NCBI GenBank assembly: GCA_035610835.1 | Contig: CM069447.1 | Coordinates: 23,609,259 to 23,673,258, forward strand | Length of the DNA stretch: 64,000 nucleotides | Direction: 5' to 3' | From: Ophiura sarsii | Lineage: Eukaryota; Echinodermata; Ophiuroidea; Amphilepidida; Ophiuridae | Part shown: piece after piece, positions 32,939 to 44,896 of the stretch | Layout: the number at the start of each line of letters is the position of its first letter | How positions within the stretch are numbered: position 1 is the first letter of the stretch | Translations under genes and position numbers: made by a program | Notes under the pieces: model-generated | Seen by the model: the letters and a program-made list of their open reading frames with translations, nothing else | Told to the model about the DNA's origin: nothing | The model's database searches: none

Positions 32939-34113
32939 GATATAATAATGTATTAATAATGTAACACTTAAACAATGAACTAATACTGCTCTTAACTTAT
33001 TTTAACCTTATGCAGCAATCCGGATATTTTATAAATACTCAAACTAGATAAACAGCCCAAGACTTTATCATATATAATAGTGGATGTTGTCCCATTAGAT
33101 TTGGGGTATTGGTGTTATACAGTATGGTCATTTACAATACAAAACAATTGATTTATATAGGTCATTTAGCATCAACTTCAACCATCTGGAAGCCATTTTG
33201 GAAAGTGATACCGAATCAAAATTGTCACAGAGGGGGGTCTTATACAACTAAAAGCAATAGCTTAGCAGTTGAGAACATAATACTAAATTGTATTTGGCGA
33301 ATGCGATGCAATAGTATACACTCTTATAGACTATTTTCATATTGACAACGGCCATTATGGCAGCCATTTTGGACTTAAAGCATGTGATTACAAAGCAACA
33401 AATCTGGATATGAATTACTAGTGGTCTAATACATACATTTTGGTTGATATCATCCCATTTTATGGATTTTCACAATATTTAGAGCCATTTGGGGCCATGT
33501 TGGCGGCCATTTCAAGTATGTTAACAAAGCCAACATATTGGATATTAGTTACTAGTGGTCTAACATACATTCCATTGTTAAAACTATACTCTGATAATTC
33601 ATGTTGGTTGATATATGCCATTTTATGTAATTTTACAATATTTGGCGGCCATCTTGGATTTTGGTATGTTAACAAAGCAAAACTACTGGATATGAGTCTC
33701 TAGTTGTCTAATACATACATCCCACTATTACAACTATACTTTCACCACATATTTTGATTGCTATATTTCATTTTATGAAATTTGACCAGTTTTGGCGGCC
33801 ATTTTGGACGCCATCTTGAATAACACGAATTTTTTGTCGGTAACATCCTGACTATGTGTTGGACCATGAAAAGAGTCTTCAAAGATGGTTTGGGGGAGTC
33901 CTGGGTGGTGGGGGTGCACGGTAACCCCTGTATATACCCGACTAATATGGCTAAATGTACCCATATATTGTTATGCAAATTAGCATTTTTTCCCCAACTT
34001 CAGATGTTATCGATTTTTAATATAATGTTTGGAAGGGCATTTTGAAACAATTACAACAAAAACCATTTATGTTGCAATTTTGTCTAGGTCAAACCGTACA
34101 TGTCCTAGGCTAT
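32939..34113. repeat. Giant palindrome, outer part of right arm
   Basis: Inverted counterpart of 28651-29990. It ends acatgtcctaggcta at 34113, mirroring the left terminus. Landmarks include gcggccattttggacgccat (versus 28960-28982) and ggtaacccctgtatataccc (versus 28835-28855). Confidence 0.85.
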
Positions 34114-35395
34114 AATGAACGTATGGATAATACTGGATTCAAATAGCGCGCTTACTTAAATAATGAGGCCGTGCTACAAATTAAACTGAATGATAATAAT
34201 CGATTGGCGATTGACTAAACAATATCCGCATCGGATCTTGTATACAGCGATGAATAGCTGTACCGTGCTTCTTATCTCTTTAGGTATATTAGTCTCAGAT
34301 GCTAATGTAAATATCAGCCAATCGATATGACAATGGGACCCTTGCACGCGCTATTCAATCCTGCTGCTTAGCAGACTAAATATGCGCGCCAACTACAAAT
34401 ACATGGAGTGCATAGGAATGTACATGCCCCTATAGTTTACCGTGAGACTGTGCATAGCTGTACATTGCTGTACATCCCTTACTAAAGGTCAAATCTAAAG
34501 GTATACCTTTTTTTACTTTTTTAACACATTATTTGGCTGGTAAATACCACATATTTGATATCAATGGAAAGCTTGAAACACATTTTATCAGCTACAATAA
34601 CTTATTCTGTGATTAAAACTACTCTCTTTGAGAAATGCCATCTGCAAGTACGAAGTTTCACGTATTTCGCATGACATCAGTGTTCCCCACCTTACTGACC
34701 TTTTAAAAGGTATGCTATCCCCAAAGTATGCAAGATAGCCGGTAGCCTTAGTCCCACTCTTCAAAGTGTTATGCATTTTATGGATGAAATGTCCGGCATT
34801 TTTTCATAAAAAAGCCACCAAGAAATTGTATGTTTTCCCATAGCGTTACACTCAAATTACCCGGATGTGGCAATCAACGGTAACATTATTACCATTTCTC
34901 GACTATTGAGGGCAGTGCGTATAACTATAGGAAAAACATAAGAACGTAACCTATGTGGGTCATGATTATCAGGTCCAGACTCATTTACATTTAGACATAA
35001 AAACCTTCTTTATTGGTAAACATGGTAGGTCTAAGGGCGAAAAGCACCCCTTATCACCTTTGCACACTATCTACGGTTCAATTCAAAACAAAGATGGAGT
35101 GGTGTGGCACGCACCAACGGATCTGTAAATAAAACACCTGGTGGCTAATCGGAAGAAACTGGTCGAGGACTAGCTCTGAATCATAGCTAGCCTATATAAT
35201 GCATGCGAGCTATGGAATAAAAGCATGACATGATTCGGATATGTTTATCAATATTTTTGTGAATGAAACTTTTGCTTCAGATGTCATATTTAATGTTCAA
35301 GTAATACATTGGTTAAATATCTCGACCTGGTTTTTTTTTCTATTTAAAAAAAGACTGACTTGAATTTCGATCGCCCTATTCCCCGCTACAGTAAA
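34114..35395. other. Intergenic, nothing recognised
   Basis: AT-rich DNA with a few short palindromes (aaaggtatacctttt near 34498) but no recognised gene, RNA or bounded element. Confidence 0.5.
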
Positions 35396-35403
35396 ACTCT
35401 TAG

Positions 35404-37118
35404 CAGTGGCGTATCCAGGGGGCCCAGCAGGCACCCCCCCCCCCCCCCCCCCCCCCACATTGGAAAAAAAAGAGTTTTAAAAGGAGGAGGAGGAAGAGGA
35501 GAAGAAGGAGGAAGAGGGAGGAGGAAGGGTATGGACATATGCGGCGTAAATGGGGGTTACGGGTCACGTCCCATAATTTTAATATGAGGGACGTCAAAAA
35601 GGTTATAAACAAGACCTTTTTAGTGTTAAATGCCAATTTTTGCGCGCTTTGCAAGTATTAGTTTCAATGTTTCATTATTCAAGAACGTTTTTCTGGACTG
35701 GTTTTTTTTGCTCGATTCGCGCTTACTTTTTCAACATGTTTCAACATTATAATGGGTCTCAAAACACACCAAATATTCTAAATATTATGTGGGGACGTTA
35801 AAAACGTCATACTGGACCATTTAAATGTTATTAATGTCAATGTTTGCGTACATCGCGCGCAATAGTTTGAATATTTCATTATTCAAACTTAACAAGATGG
35901 CATTGCAGGACAGTTTCCCATGACCATTTTAGTTCAAAAACTGATTTTTTTTGCGCGCTCCGCGCGCATATTTTCTACACGTTTTAACATTATAATAGCC
36001 CTCAAACCATGCCAAATATTCTAAATATTTTGTTGGGGACGTTCAAAACGTCAAACTGGACCAATTTAAGTCTTAGAAATGTCAATTTTGCGTACTTCGC
36101 GCATTAGTTTCAATGTTTTGAAAATTTTGGGAGCTCCGCGCGAATATTTTCTCCAGGTTATAACATTATATTGGCCCTCAAACCCACCAAATATTCTTGA
36201 TATGTGGGGGACGTTAAAAACATCATACTGGACCAGTTTTAATGCAAAAACCACACCAAAATTCTAAATATTATGTGGGGGACGTTATTATCAATTATCA
36301 TACTGGACCATTAGTGTTAGAAATGCATTTTTTCCGCGCTTAATCTTGCGCGAGTGTTAATTTTAATATTTCATTATTTAAGCATAATAAGGTGGCTTCA
36401 GGATATTTTTCCATGACAATTTTGCGCGCTCCGCGCTCATATTTTCTATAGGTTTTAACAATATAATGGCCCTCAAACTATACCAAATATTCTAAATATT
36501 ATGTGGGGGAGGTTAAAAACATCATACTGGACCATTTAAGTGTGAGAAATGCCAATGTTTGCGCGCTTCGCTCGTATTAATTTCAATTTTTCAATATTTA
36601 AGCTTAACAAGGTGGCTTCAGGACAGTTTTCCATGACTAATTTTAGTTCAAAAACTCACAAATGTTGTGCGCTCCGCGCGAATACATGTTTTAACATTAT
36701 ATTGACCCTCAAGCCACACCAAAAATCTAAATAGTATGTAGGGGGTGTTATTATCATACTGGAACATTACTGTTATTTGCGTGCTTTGCGCGCGCGCCTA
36801 TTATTTTCCATATTTCATTATTTAAGCTTAACAAGATGGCTTCAGGACAGTTTTTATGACCATTTTAGTTCAAAAAAAATCTAAATTTTGCGCGCTCCAC
36901 GCGCATGTTTTCTAGTATAATGGCCCTCAAACAACACCAAATACTCTAAATATTATGTGGGGACGTTAAAAACGTCATATATACTACCTTTTTAGTGTTA
37001 AAATCATAAAGTTTGCGCGATTCGCGCGTTAGGTTCAACGTTTCAATATTTAAGATCAACAAGATGGCTTCAGGCTTTTTGTTGACCCTCCATCAAAACA
37101 GTCCTGGATACGCCATTG
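35404..37118. mobile_element. hAT-like non-autonomous element, copy 1
   Basis: 1715 bp starting cagtggcgtatccagg and ending cctggatacgccattg, inverted ends with one mismatch, flanked by a perfect 8-bp duplication ACTCTTAG (35396-35403 and 37119-37126), the hAT signature. Inside is a C-run (35434-35456), a GGA-rich tract, then many GCGCGCTCCGCGCG-like palindromes within a degenerate array sharing gacgttaaaaacgtcatact, ggaccatttta and aagatggcttcagg. No transposase was found. The Lys/Glu/Arg-rich frames come from the GGA tract. Confidence 0.88.
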
Positions 37119-37146
37119 ACTCTTAGTAATACATTGAGTTCATTAA

Positions 37147-37535
37147 AGGGGCATTGAGAGATACGTATGGGCGTGCGCCCTCAATTATCCCGGAAATCAG
37201 TTTTTTTGCATCAAAGTAATAGTAATACTTAGGCCGCATACTAACTATAGCTACCATCTGAAACAGTTTACTAACATTCGCCGTTTATCATATAAAATGT
37301 CATGATTGTCTTAGTTTCGATATGATCATATCGAAACTCAGGTGCTGAGTTATGCATCGTTTTACTCACGGACTTTCGCGGCAAATCTCAACCCGGAAGT
37401 GCCGTTATTTGCATATTTTTGCATGAAGGCAATGTCGGAATTGTATGACATTTTGGATTTGGACTAGGCCTATGTTGATGATTATCTTTACGTTATTTGC
37501 TCATTTAGTATATCGATACATCTCTCAATGCCCCT
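37147..37535. mobile_element. TTAA-flanked hairpin MITE, copy 1
   Basis: Ends aggggcattgagagat and atctctcaatgcccct, bordered on both sides by TTAA (37143-37146, 37536-37539). The middle carries a perfect 26-bp palindrome (37313-37338, halves agtttcgatatga and its complement). The duplicated copy lies at about 42647-43035. Confidence 0.82.
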
Positions 37536-37626
37536 TTAATGTTATTCGAGCATCCTCATTTTTGAGGAATTATTGAGGTGAATCGGCAGTGCCGACACTC
37601 AATGTGAATTTCGCGACTCGTGAGTA

Positions 37627-38708
37627 CAGGGTGTCCCTAAAAAAATTGTGCACATGTTTGCGCAACTTGTTGACCATGAAGTCATAAAGTTTGGTTTAAT
37701 ATATTTATACATACGGAAAGGACTAAAAATACTCAGCTTTCAGATGCCGTTAATTTTATCTGATTTGGATTTATCAATCCTGAGATATACCCAATTTATC
37801 AAAGCTACCCAAAATCGATGTTGTGCCACTTTACAGTTTGAAAGGTTTACTCCTAAGATACAACTTCCACTTGTAGGATTGCTCTTCACTAGTGTTATGC
37901 AAAATAACATTTTTGGATTGAGATTGAATAGGTTTAAATAATAGAATGAGTGCCTGTGTATCCAAGCAGAACTGAATATAAAGATGTTTGTTACATGATT
38001 CGAACCAGTCCTTTTGACAATGTCTCACAAAATGTTTATTGGGCCTACATTTTCAAAACAAGACACAGACGTCCATATGGCTGGGTGAGGCTGAGGCCTC
38101 GATTTTCATTAGAATAGGGTGTTCATATGGTCTTAAAATATCATAAAACGAGAAGTCCAGCAGAAGTCACCAGAGAGTTGGCCATTCATTTCCCAAACAC
38201 TCACGTACCATCTAGGAATACACCTATATAAAAAAGAGTATTGGAAATGCTTGGTAGATGGTACAAGCACCAATATGAATAAAGAACATTCTGGAAGACC
38301 AATATATGAAAAGTGGCAGGACACAGTAACACATTGATAACGTGCGGCGTGCACTTCAGAGGGATCCCAGAATAACTGCTCGTAGAAATCCCTTACCACA
38401 TATTCCAAGGACATCATTTTTGTTCCTCAGCCTCTTTTAAACAATTCTGGTCAAATGCCCGGCCCAATGCTTCAAGGCGATTGATGCCCATGGATAGACC
38501 AATGTTAGTATCGTGTTGACGCTCATAATCATTCTTTCTCTAAACTGGGTATATTTCAGAATTGACAAATCCAAATCAGATAAAATAAACGGCATCTGGA
38601 AGCTAAGTGTTTTCCCTTTCCGTGTGTTGAAATACATTACACCAAACTTTAGGACTTTATGGTCAACAAGTTGCGCAAACATGTGTACAATATTTTAGGG
38701 ACACCCTG
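37627..38708 (+). mobile_element. Mariner-like element with transposase relic
   Basis: 1082 bp bounded by cagggtgtccc and gggacaccctg, with inverted arms of about 180 bases and TA on both sides (37625-37626, 38709-38710). In the plus direction at about 38290-38415 a decayed Tc1/mariner-type DNA-binding region can be read (HSGRP, then VRRALQRDPRITARRNPLPH) with stops. The corresponding site in the tandem copy (43122-43123) has a single TA and no insertion, which confirms the boundaries. It cannot encode a transposase. Confidence 0.88.
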
Positions 38709-40161
38709 TATATGGAGGGTGGTGGTACACTAACTTGCACTACGGTACCGATTGGGACTATAACGTAAAACTATGCTTCATTTCGTAGTCGAGGACTAGC
38801 TCTGAGCCATAGCTCTCTCTCCCATCCCTCTCCCCCCTCTCTTTCTCACCCTCACCCTCTCTCTCTCTCCCTCTCTCTCTCTCCCCCTCTCTCTCTCTCT
38901 GACTCTGAGAGCTATGAAATGCGTCGGAATCTCGAGTCGGCAACTCGGCATCAGATTTGGCATTTCAACTATTCTGAATAAAATTTGTCAACTGTTGCTT
39001 CAAAAATCATATTTATAATTTAGTGTCCATGGACTTTTTGTGCTAAGTTTTCACCTAGCCCCAATCGTGGCTTTACTATCGTTCATGCTTCACTATACTA
39101 TACACTTGCACCAGGGAGGTGTAATAGGTAATAACATCTCTCTGGAACTGCTTGCACTAGCCCCAAATGGGGGCTTACTATCTTTCATGCTTCATTATAC
39201 ACTTGCACTACGGCGATGGGATTTCACTGAGTCGAGTAACCTGATGGTCACGATTTGGTTGCAGTTCAAAATATCACTTAATCGGCCTTATTTCTTTGTA
39301 AAAATTACTTACCAGTAACTGCTTCAGGGAATATATGTGATTGATACCAAACCAGATAATCCACCATTTTTGCAAACAAATTCAACGTAACACGGATCAA
39401 ACGTGCTATGCGATAATGCGATGGGGTGTTTTATCATACTCCTTGGTGTTATTAAAAACTCGCGCCAAACTGATGATAAACCGTGAACACATAACTTCCG
39501 GGTTGTGACGGATGAGCGGCGGCAGCGGCATTTATCATAATTATCTGATCCCGTCCAGACGACGGTGGGCCACGCGAAACCTAAATTTTGAATTCGTATT
39601 GGAATAACACGTAATCGCGAATGTTAATCTTATCATTTTGAAAACTTCATAAGTACAGGAATTTGTTTCCAATCCAAAACCGGTGGAGTTGGCTAACCAA
39701 CTCCCAATTCATTGTAAATGCTATTTTTAAAATTATTTTCATCGTTAACCGAGCGATGACTGTTAAAAATGTTTCAAAATGGTGCATTCCCGTTGCTATA
39801 TTGGGTCGTCCGAGACGCGTAGCCAACGTCGTCTGATCCCGTCCGCAACTCGCCTTGGCGCCCTCATATGTCAATTGTGCCGAGAGAGCCTACTGAGGGG
39901 AGAGGTTCCAGAGGAACGTCACCGTGCAGTATAATTGTTCAGAACCCGATAGGGCTGAAGTGCTTAAAGGTTTCAGTTGCGATTGAAAAATACTGAGAGA
40001 AGAAGATCGTCGAATGCGAATTGGAAGATTGTTCCACAAATAAGTAGCTGCAGAGGCAAATGATCTACAGGCGCGTGCCCAGTGGGGCTCTGGAGGCTCA
40101 AGCCCCCCCCCCCCCCTCCCCCTCCCCCGGGTCCCCAGAGGGGAAATAAAAGAGAGGGGAG
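38709..40161. repeat. Duplicated segment between hAT copies, unique part
   Basis: Continuation of the duplicated unit (matching 43122-43935 up to the N gap), with a CT microsatellite at 38812-38900. From about 39480 to 40161 the second copy is not seen here, except that 39550-39835 resembles 45594-45812. A poly-C run lies at 40101-40115. The Leu/Arg-Glu-rich frames follow the microsatellite. No gene was recognised. Confidence 0.7.
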
Positions 40162-42618
40162 CAGTGGCGTAACCGGGGGGGCTGGCCCCACTTGGACCCT
40201 TGTTTAAAAAGGAGGAGGAGAAGGAGGAAGAGGAGAAGGAGGAAGAGGAGAAGAAGGAGGAAGAGGAGAGGAAGGAGAAGAGGAGAAGAAGGAGGAGAGA
40301 AGGAGGTAGAGGGAGGAGAGGGTATGGACATATGCGGAGTAAATGGGGGGGGGGGTTACGGGGTCACGTCCCCATAATTTTAATATGAGGGACGTCAAAA
40401 AGGTTATAAACAAGACCTTTTTAGTGTTAAAAATGCCAATTTTTGCGCGCTTTGCAAATATTAGTTTCATTGTTTCATTATTCAACGAGGGCTTCAGGAA
40501 CGTTTTTCTGGACTGGGTTTTTTTGCTCGATTCGCGCTTACTTTTTCAACATGTTTCAACATTATAATGGGTCTCAAAACACACCAAATATTCTAAATAT
40601 TATGTGGGGACGTTAAACACGTCATACTGGACCATTTAAATGTTATTAATGTCAATGTTTGCGTACTTCGCGCATTAGTTTCAATGTTTCATTAATCAAG
40701 CTTGACAAGATGGCTTCAGGACAGTTTTCAATGACCATATTAGTTTAAAAAGTCAAAATTTTGCGCGCTCAGCGCGAATATTTTCTCCAGGTTTTAACAT
40801 TATATTGGCCTTCAAACCCACAAAATATTCTTAATATGTGGGGGACGTTAAAAACATCATACTGGACCAAAGTTTTAATGCAAAAACCACACCAAAATTC
40901 TAAATATTATGTGGGGGACGTTATTATCAATTAAAATACTGGACCATTAGTGTTAGAAATGCATTTTTTCCGCGCTTAATCTTGCGCGAGTGTTAATTTT
41001 AATATTTTATTATTTAAGCATAATAAGGTGGCTTCAGGACATTTTTCCATGACAATTTTGCGCGCTCCGCGCTCATATTCTACAGGTTTTAACAATATAA
41101 TGGCCCTCAAACTATACAAAATATTCTAAATATTATGTGGGGAGATTAAAATCATCATACTGGACCATTTAAGTGTGAGAAATGCCAATTTTTGCGCGCT
41201 TCGCTCGTATTAATTACAATTTTTCAATATTTAAGGTGCCCAGTACCTTATTACTTACCAAAATATGGTATGTTCACATAATCATATGTAGCACTTCAGT
41301 TTTGCATTGAAACCCAACAAACCATACATTTTTGGAAAGAGTATGAACTGCCGGATACAAAAAACTGCAATTCAGAGATTTTGACCTTGAAATATGCTAA
41401 TTAGGTCCCATTTTTAGTGAAAAAGTCAAAAATCATGAATTTCAATGTAGGATTTTCAAATTGTTGTAACTCCATTTAGATATATGCAATTACAGAGATT
41501 TTAAATTTAGCAGATGATATAATTGCTTCCTAAGAAATTAATGATGGGTTTTTATCAATTTCCCACAGGAAATATATAAACCAGCGTTTTGGGTAAAAAA
41601 CAGAAAATAACATGATTTTTGTTAATAACTTTGCTTGTGGGGGTAATATTGAAAAAAGCCATCATTAATGTGTTCAACTAGTTGAGATAAACATTTCTGC
41701 CAAATTTAATCAAAATCCAATGATTAGTTTTCAAGTTATAACAATATTTTCCCAAAAATCCTTATTTTGAGAAAGACAGATTTTAGCAAAAACAAAATGG
41801 CCGCCGCATACAAAATGACCTTATAGCAATATATTGAATAAATTGCTGTAAAAATACCAAACAACACTCGTTTTTGGCAGTTTAAAGTTATTTTTACATT
41901 AACACAATGCACACTTACGAAATAAACATGTTCTGTTATTTATTACATGTAGCTTAAGTGGGGTTTTTTTTATTATAATGTTCCTATAGTTCAGTGTTTT
42001 TGTAGGAAAATGGTCAAACTTCAAATTGTAGTTGCCATTTTGTACCCCCTTTTTTAGGGGAAAAAAGGGGTTTTTTCTTCTTCTTTTTTTCTTTTCTCAA
42101 TTTCCTTACATATCAAACTACCCATTTAAACAATAATTTCATTTATATTTAGTTTTGGGTTGAATAGGCTACTGGGCACCTTAAGCTTAACAAGGTGGCT
42201 TCAGGACAGTTTTCCCTGACTAATTTTAGCCTTCAAAAACTTTAAAATTGCGTGCGCTCCGCGCGAATACATGTTTTAAACACAACATTACTGTTAGAAA
42301 TGCAATTTTGCCTATTATTTTCCATATTTCATTATTTAAGCTTAATAAGATGGCTTCAGGACAGCTTTTATGACAAAAAATCTTAAATTTTGCGTGCTTC
42401 ACGCGCATGTTTTCTAGTATAATGGCCCTCAAACCACACCAAATACTCTAAATATTATGTGGGGACGTTAAAAACGTCACACTACCTTTATAGTGTTAAA
42501 ATCACAAAGTTTGCGCGATTCGCGCGTATTAGGTTCAACGTTTCAATATTTAAGATCAACAAGATGGCTTCAGGCTTTTTGTTGGCCCTTCATCAAAACA
42601 GTCCTGGATACGCCATTG
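40162..42618. mobile_element. hAT-like element, copy 2 (chimeric ends)
   Basis: It starts cagtggcgtaaccgggg and ends cctggatacgccattg, with ACTCTTAG only after the right end; the left flank is gaggggag. From the GGA tract onward (about 40205) it closely matches copy 1 at 35480-37118, whereas the first ~40 bases differ. It is interrupted by a TTAA element at 41235-42180. Confidence 0.85.
41235..42180. mobile_element. TTAA-flanked DNA element in hAT copy 2
   Basis: 946 bp with ends ggtgcccagta and tactgggcacc and TTAA on each side (41231-41234 and 42181-42184). The orthologous site in copy 1 (36598-36601) has one uninterrupted TTAA. TTAA duplication is typical of piggyBac-type transposition. 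The interior is AT-rich with no transposase recognised. Confidence 0.9.
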
Positions 42619-43307
42619 ACTCTTAGTAATACATTGAGTTCATTAAAGGGGAATTGAGAGATACGTATGGGCGTGCGCCCTCAATTATCCCGGAAATCAG
42701 TTTTTTTGCATCAAAGTAATACTTAGGCCGCATACTAACTATAGCTACCATCTGAAACAGTTTACTAACATTCGCCGTTTATCATATAAAATGTCATGAT
42801 TGTCTTAGTTTCGATATAATCATATCGAAACTCAGGTGCTGAATTCGGAAGTTATGCATCGTTTACTCACGGACTTTCGCGGCAAATCTCAACCCGGAAG
42901 TGCCGTTATTTGCTTATTTTTGCATGAAGGCAATGTCGGAATTATGACATTTTGGATTTGGACTAGGCCTATGTTGATGATTATCTTTACGTTATTTGCT
43001 CATTTAGTATATCGATACATCTCTCAATCCCCCTTTAATGTTATTCGAGCATCCTCATTTGGGGAACTATTTATGTGAATCGGCAGTGCCGACACTCGAT
43101 GTGAATTTCGCGACTCGTGAGTATATGGAGGGTGGTGGTACACTAACTTGCACTACGGTACCGATTGGGACTATAACGTAAAACTATGCTTCATTTCGTA
43201 GTCGGGGACTAGCTCTGAGCATAGCTCTCTCTCCCCTCCCTCTCCCCCCCCCCCCCCCTCTCTCTCTCTTCCCCCTCTCCCTCCCTCCCCCTCTCTCTCC
43301 CCCTCTC

Positions 43308-43349
<42 letters not shown>

Positions 43350-43935
43350 ACTCTCTCTCTCTCTCTGACTCTGAGAGCTATGAAATGCGCCGGAATCTCG
43401 AGTCGGCAACTCGGCATCAGATTTGGCATTTCAACTATTCTGAATAAATTTTGTCAACTGTTGCTTCAAAAATCATATTTATAATTTAGTGTCCATGGAC
43501 TTTCTGTGCTAGTTTTCACCTAGCCCCAATCGTGGCTTTACTATCGTTCATGCTTCACTATACTATGCACTTGCACTAGGGAGGTGTAATAGGTAATAAC
43601 ATCTCTCTGGAGCTGCTTGCACTAGCCCCAAATGGGGGCTTACTATCTTTCATGCTTCATTACACACTTGCACTACGGTACCGATGGGATTTCACCAGCA
43701 GTAGAGTCGAGTAACCTGATGGTCACGATTTTGGTTGCAGTTCAAAATTACACTTAGTTTGTAAAATTACTTACCAGTAAATGCTTCAGGGGATATGTGA
43801 TTGATACCAAACCTCAGATAATCCACCATTTTTGCAAACAAATTCAACAGAACACGGATCAAACGTGCTATGCGACAATGCGATGAGGTGTTATTACTCC
43901 TTGGTGTTATTAAAAACTCGCGCCAATCTAATAAA
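42619..43935. repeat. Second copy of the duplicated segment
   Basis: Corresponds to 37119-39484 without the mariner-like insertion. It includes the TTAA hairpin MITE (42647-43035), the CT microsatellite (43224-43368, expanded relative to copy 1) and the gtccatggactttctgtgct region. It ends in the assembly gap. Confidence 0.9.
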
Positions 43936-44035
43936 NNNNNNNNNNNNNNNNNNNNNNNNNNNNNNNNNNNNNNNNNNNNNNNNNNNNNNNNNNNNNNNNN
44001 NNNNNNNNNNNNNNNNNNNNNNNNNNNNNNNNNNN
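43936..44035. other. Assembly gap (~100 N)
   Basis: Unknown bases. Frames bridging the N run are meaningless. The gap falls inside the second copy of the duplicated segment, a common site for assembly failure. Confidence 0.97.
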
Positions 44036-44556
44036 GAGCTTTGCTCTAAAAGATCAGTTCTCCTTTTGGACCGGTTTTATGACACAATGAAGAACGTTGA
44101 CCTCTAAAACATTTCTGAGCCTTGATTTCTGAGCCTTGTACTGGAAATCTGGGTGTGATGGCCCTTGGCATGAACTCTGACCCTACTTGAAATCAGGCCT
44201 GGAAATAGCACCCGCCTACCTGCTCATAGCGGGTAATTTTTGCGCTGGGCGGGTGAAGATACAAAAAGTGCCCGCCCAACTGGCGGTAAAAATTTTCAAA
44301 CTTGCAGTGCAAAGGAGGTGGAATTTCTGTTGGGCAGGTATTTTTGGGAGTTACCTGCCCGACTGGCTGGTTGAAAAAAATCTGTCATCCCTGCTTAAAA
44401 TCTTAGCCCTCTGGGGACTTTCTTTCGGGAGATCCATTAGAGGGTTGGTAGAATAAACAGTGCAAGTGCTGGGCCGCTTGGTTCTGGGCCTCTCAGGGCC
44501 GGTTACTCACTTGTGTAAAGCATTTTTTCGGGCCGTTTTGGACTCAAACTTCTCCT

Positions 44557-44602
<46 letters not shown>

Positions 44603-44770
44603 ACTTACGTTTACGGGGCAACCTTTTACGAAAATTTGAAAAACACTGACATGGTCAAAAAGGGCCGCTTTAATAATTTTGCCATGGCCGCTTTCAGGAC
44701 CCAGTCCGCCCCTGATCATTGATAATTTTTAAACAAATCTGACAAGATTTACTAAATAAACTACTTGCAT
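44036..44770. other. Intergenic with a 45-base poly-C tract
   Basis: No gene recognised. It contains gcgggt/cccgcc-rich sequence at 44210-44370 and a C run from about 44558 to 44602, the longest homopolymer in the window. Confidence 0.55.
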
Positions 44771-44896
44771 TTATATATATGCTTTCTGCTGCCAGGGTCT
44801 CGAAGCTGTACGTTTCCTTGGTGAGAAGAATTTCGATGTGACGCTGTTGCTTGTTTGCATCGTTTTGGGGATGAGACTGTCATACAACGTCAAGAT
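44771..44896 (-). CDS. Candidate terminal exon downstream of the PLAT exon
   Basis: On the minus strand gttttttt-ag precedes 41 open codons (ILTLYDSLIPKTMQ ... SRPWQQKAYI) and a TAA at 44771-44773. Only this frame is open and it is the phase-0 frame required by the donor of the PLAT exon at 46413. No domain is recognised and it does not resemble polycystin sequence after PLAT. Support is splice-site form and phase only. Confidence 0.25.
   Translation of the reverse strand: MLTLYDSLIPKTMQTSNSVTSKFFSPRKRTASRPWQQKAYI

Noticed and set aside
35360..35654. Glu/Lys/Arg- and Leu-rich frames here and at 40192-40485
   Set aside because: They are translations of a GGA/TCC purine tract inside hAT elements.
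43184..43429. Arg-Glu repeat frames here, at 38758-38943 and at 4730-4924
   Set aside because: They are translations of CT microsatellites.
43832..44107. Frame bridging the N gap
   Set aside because: The gap length and content are unknown, so the frame has no meaning.
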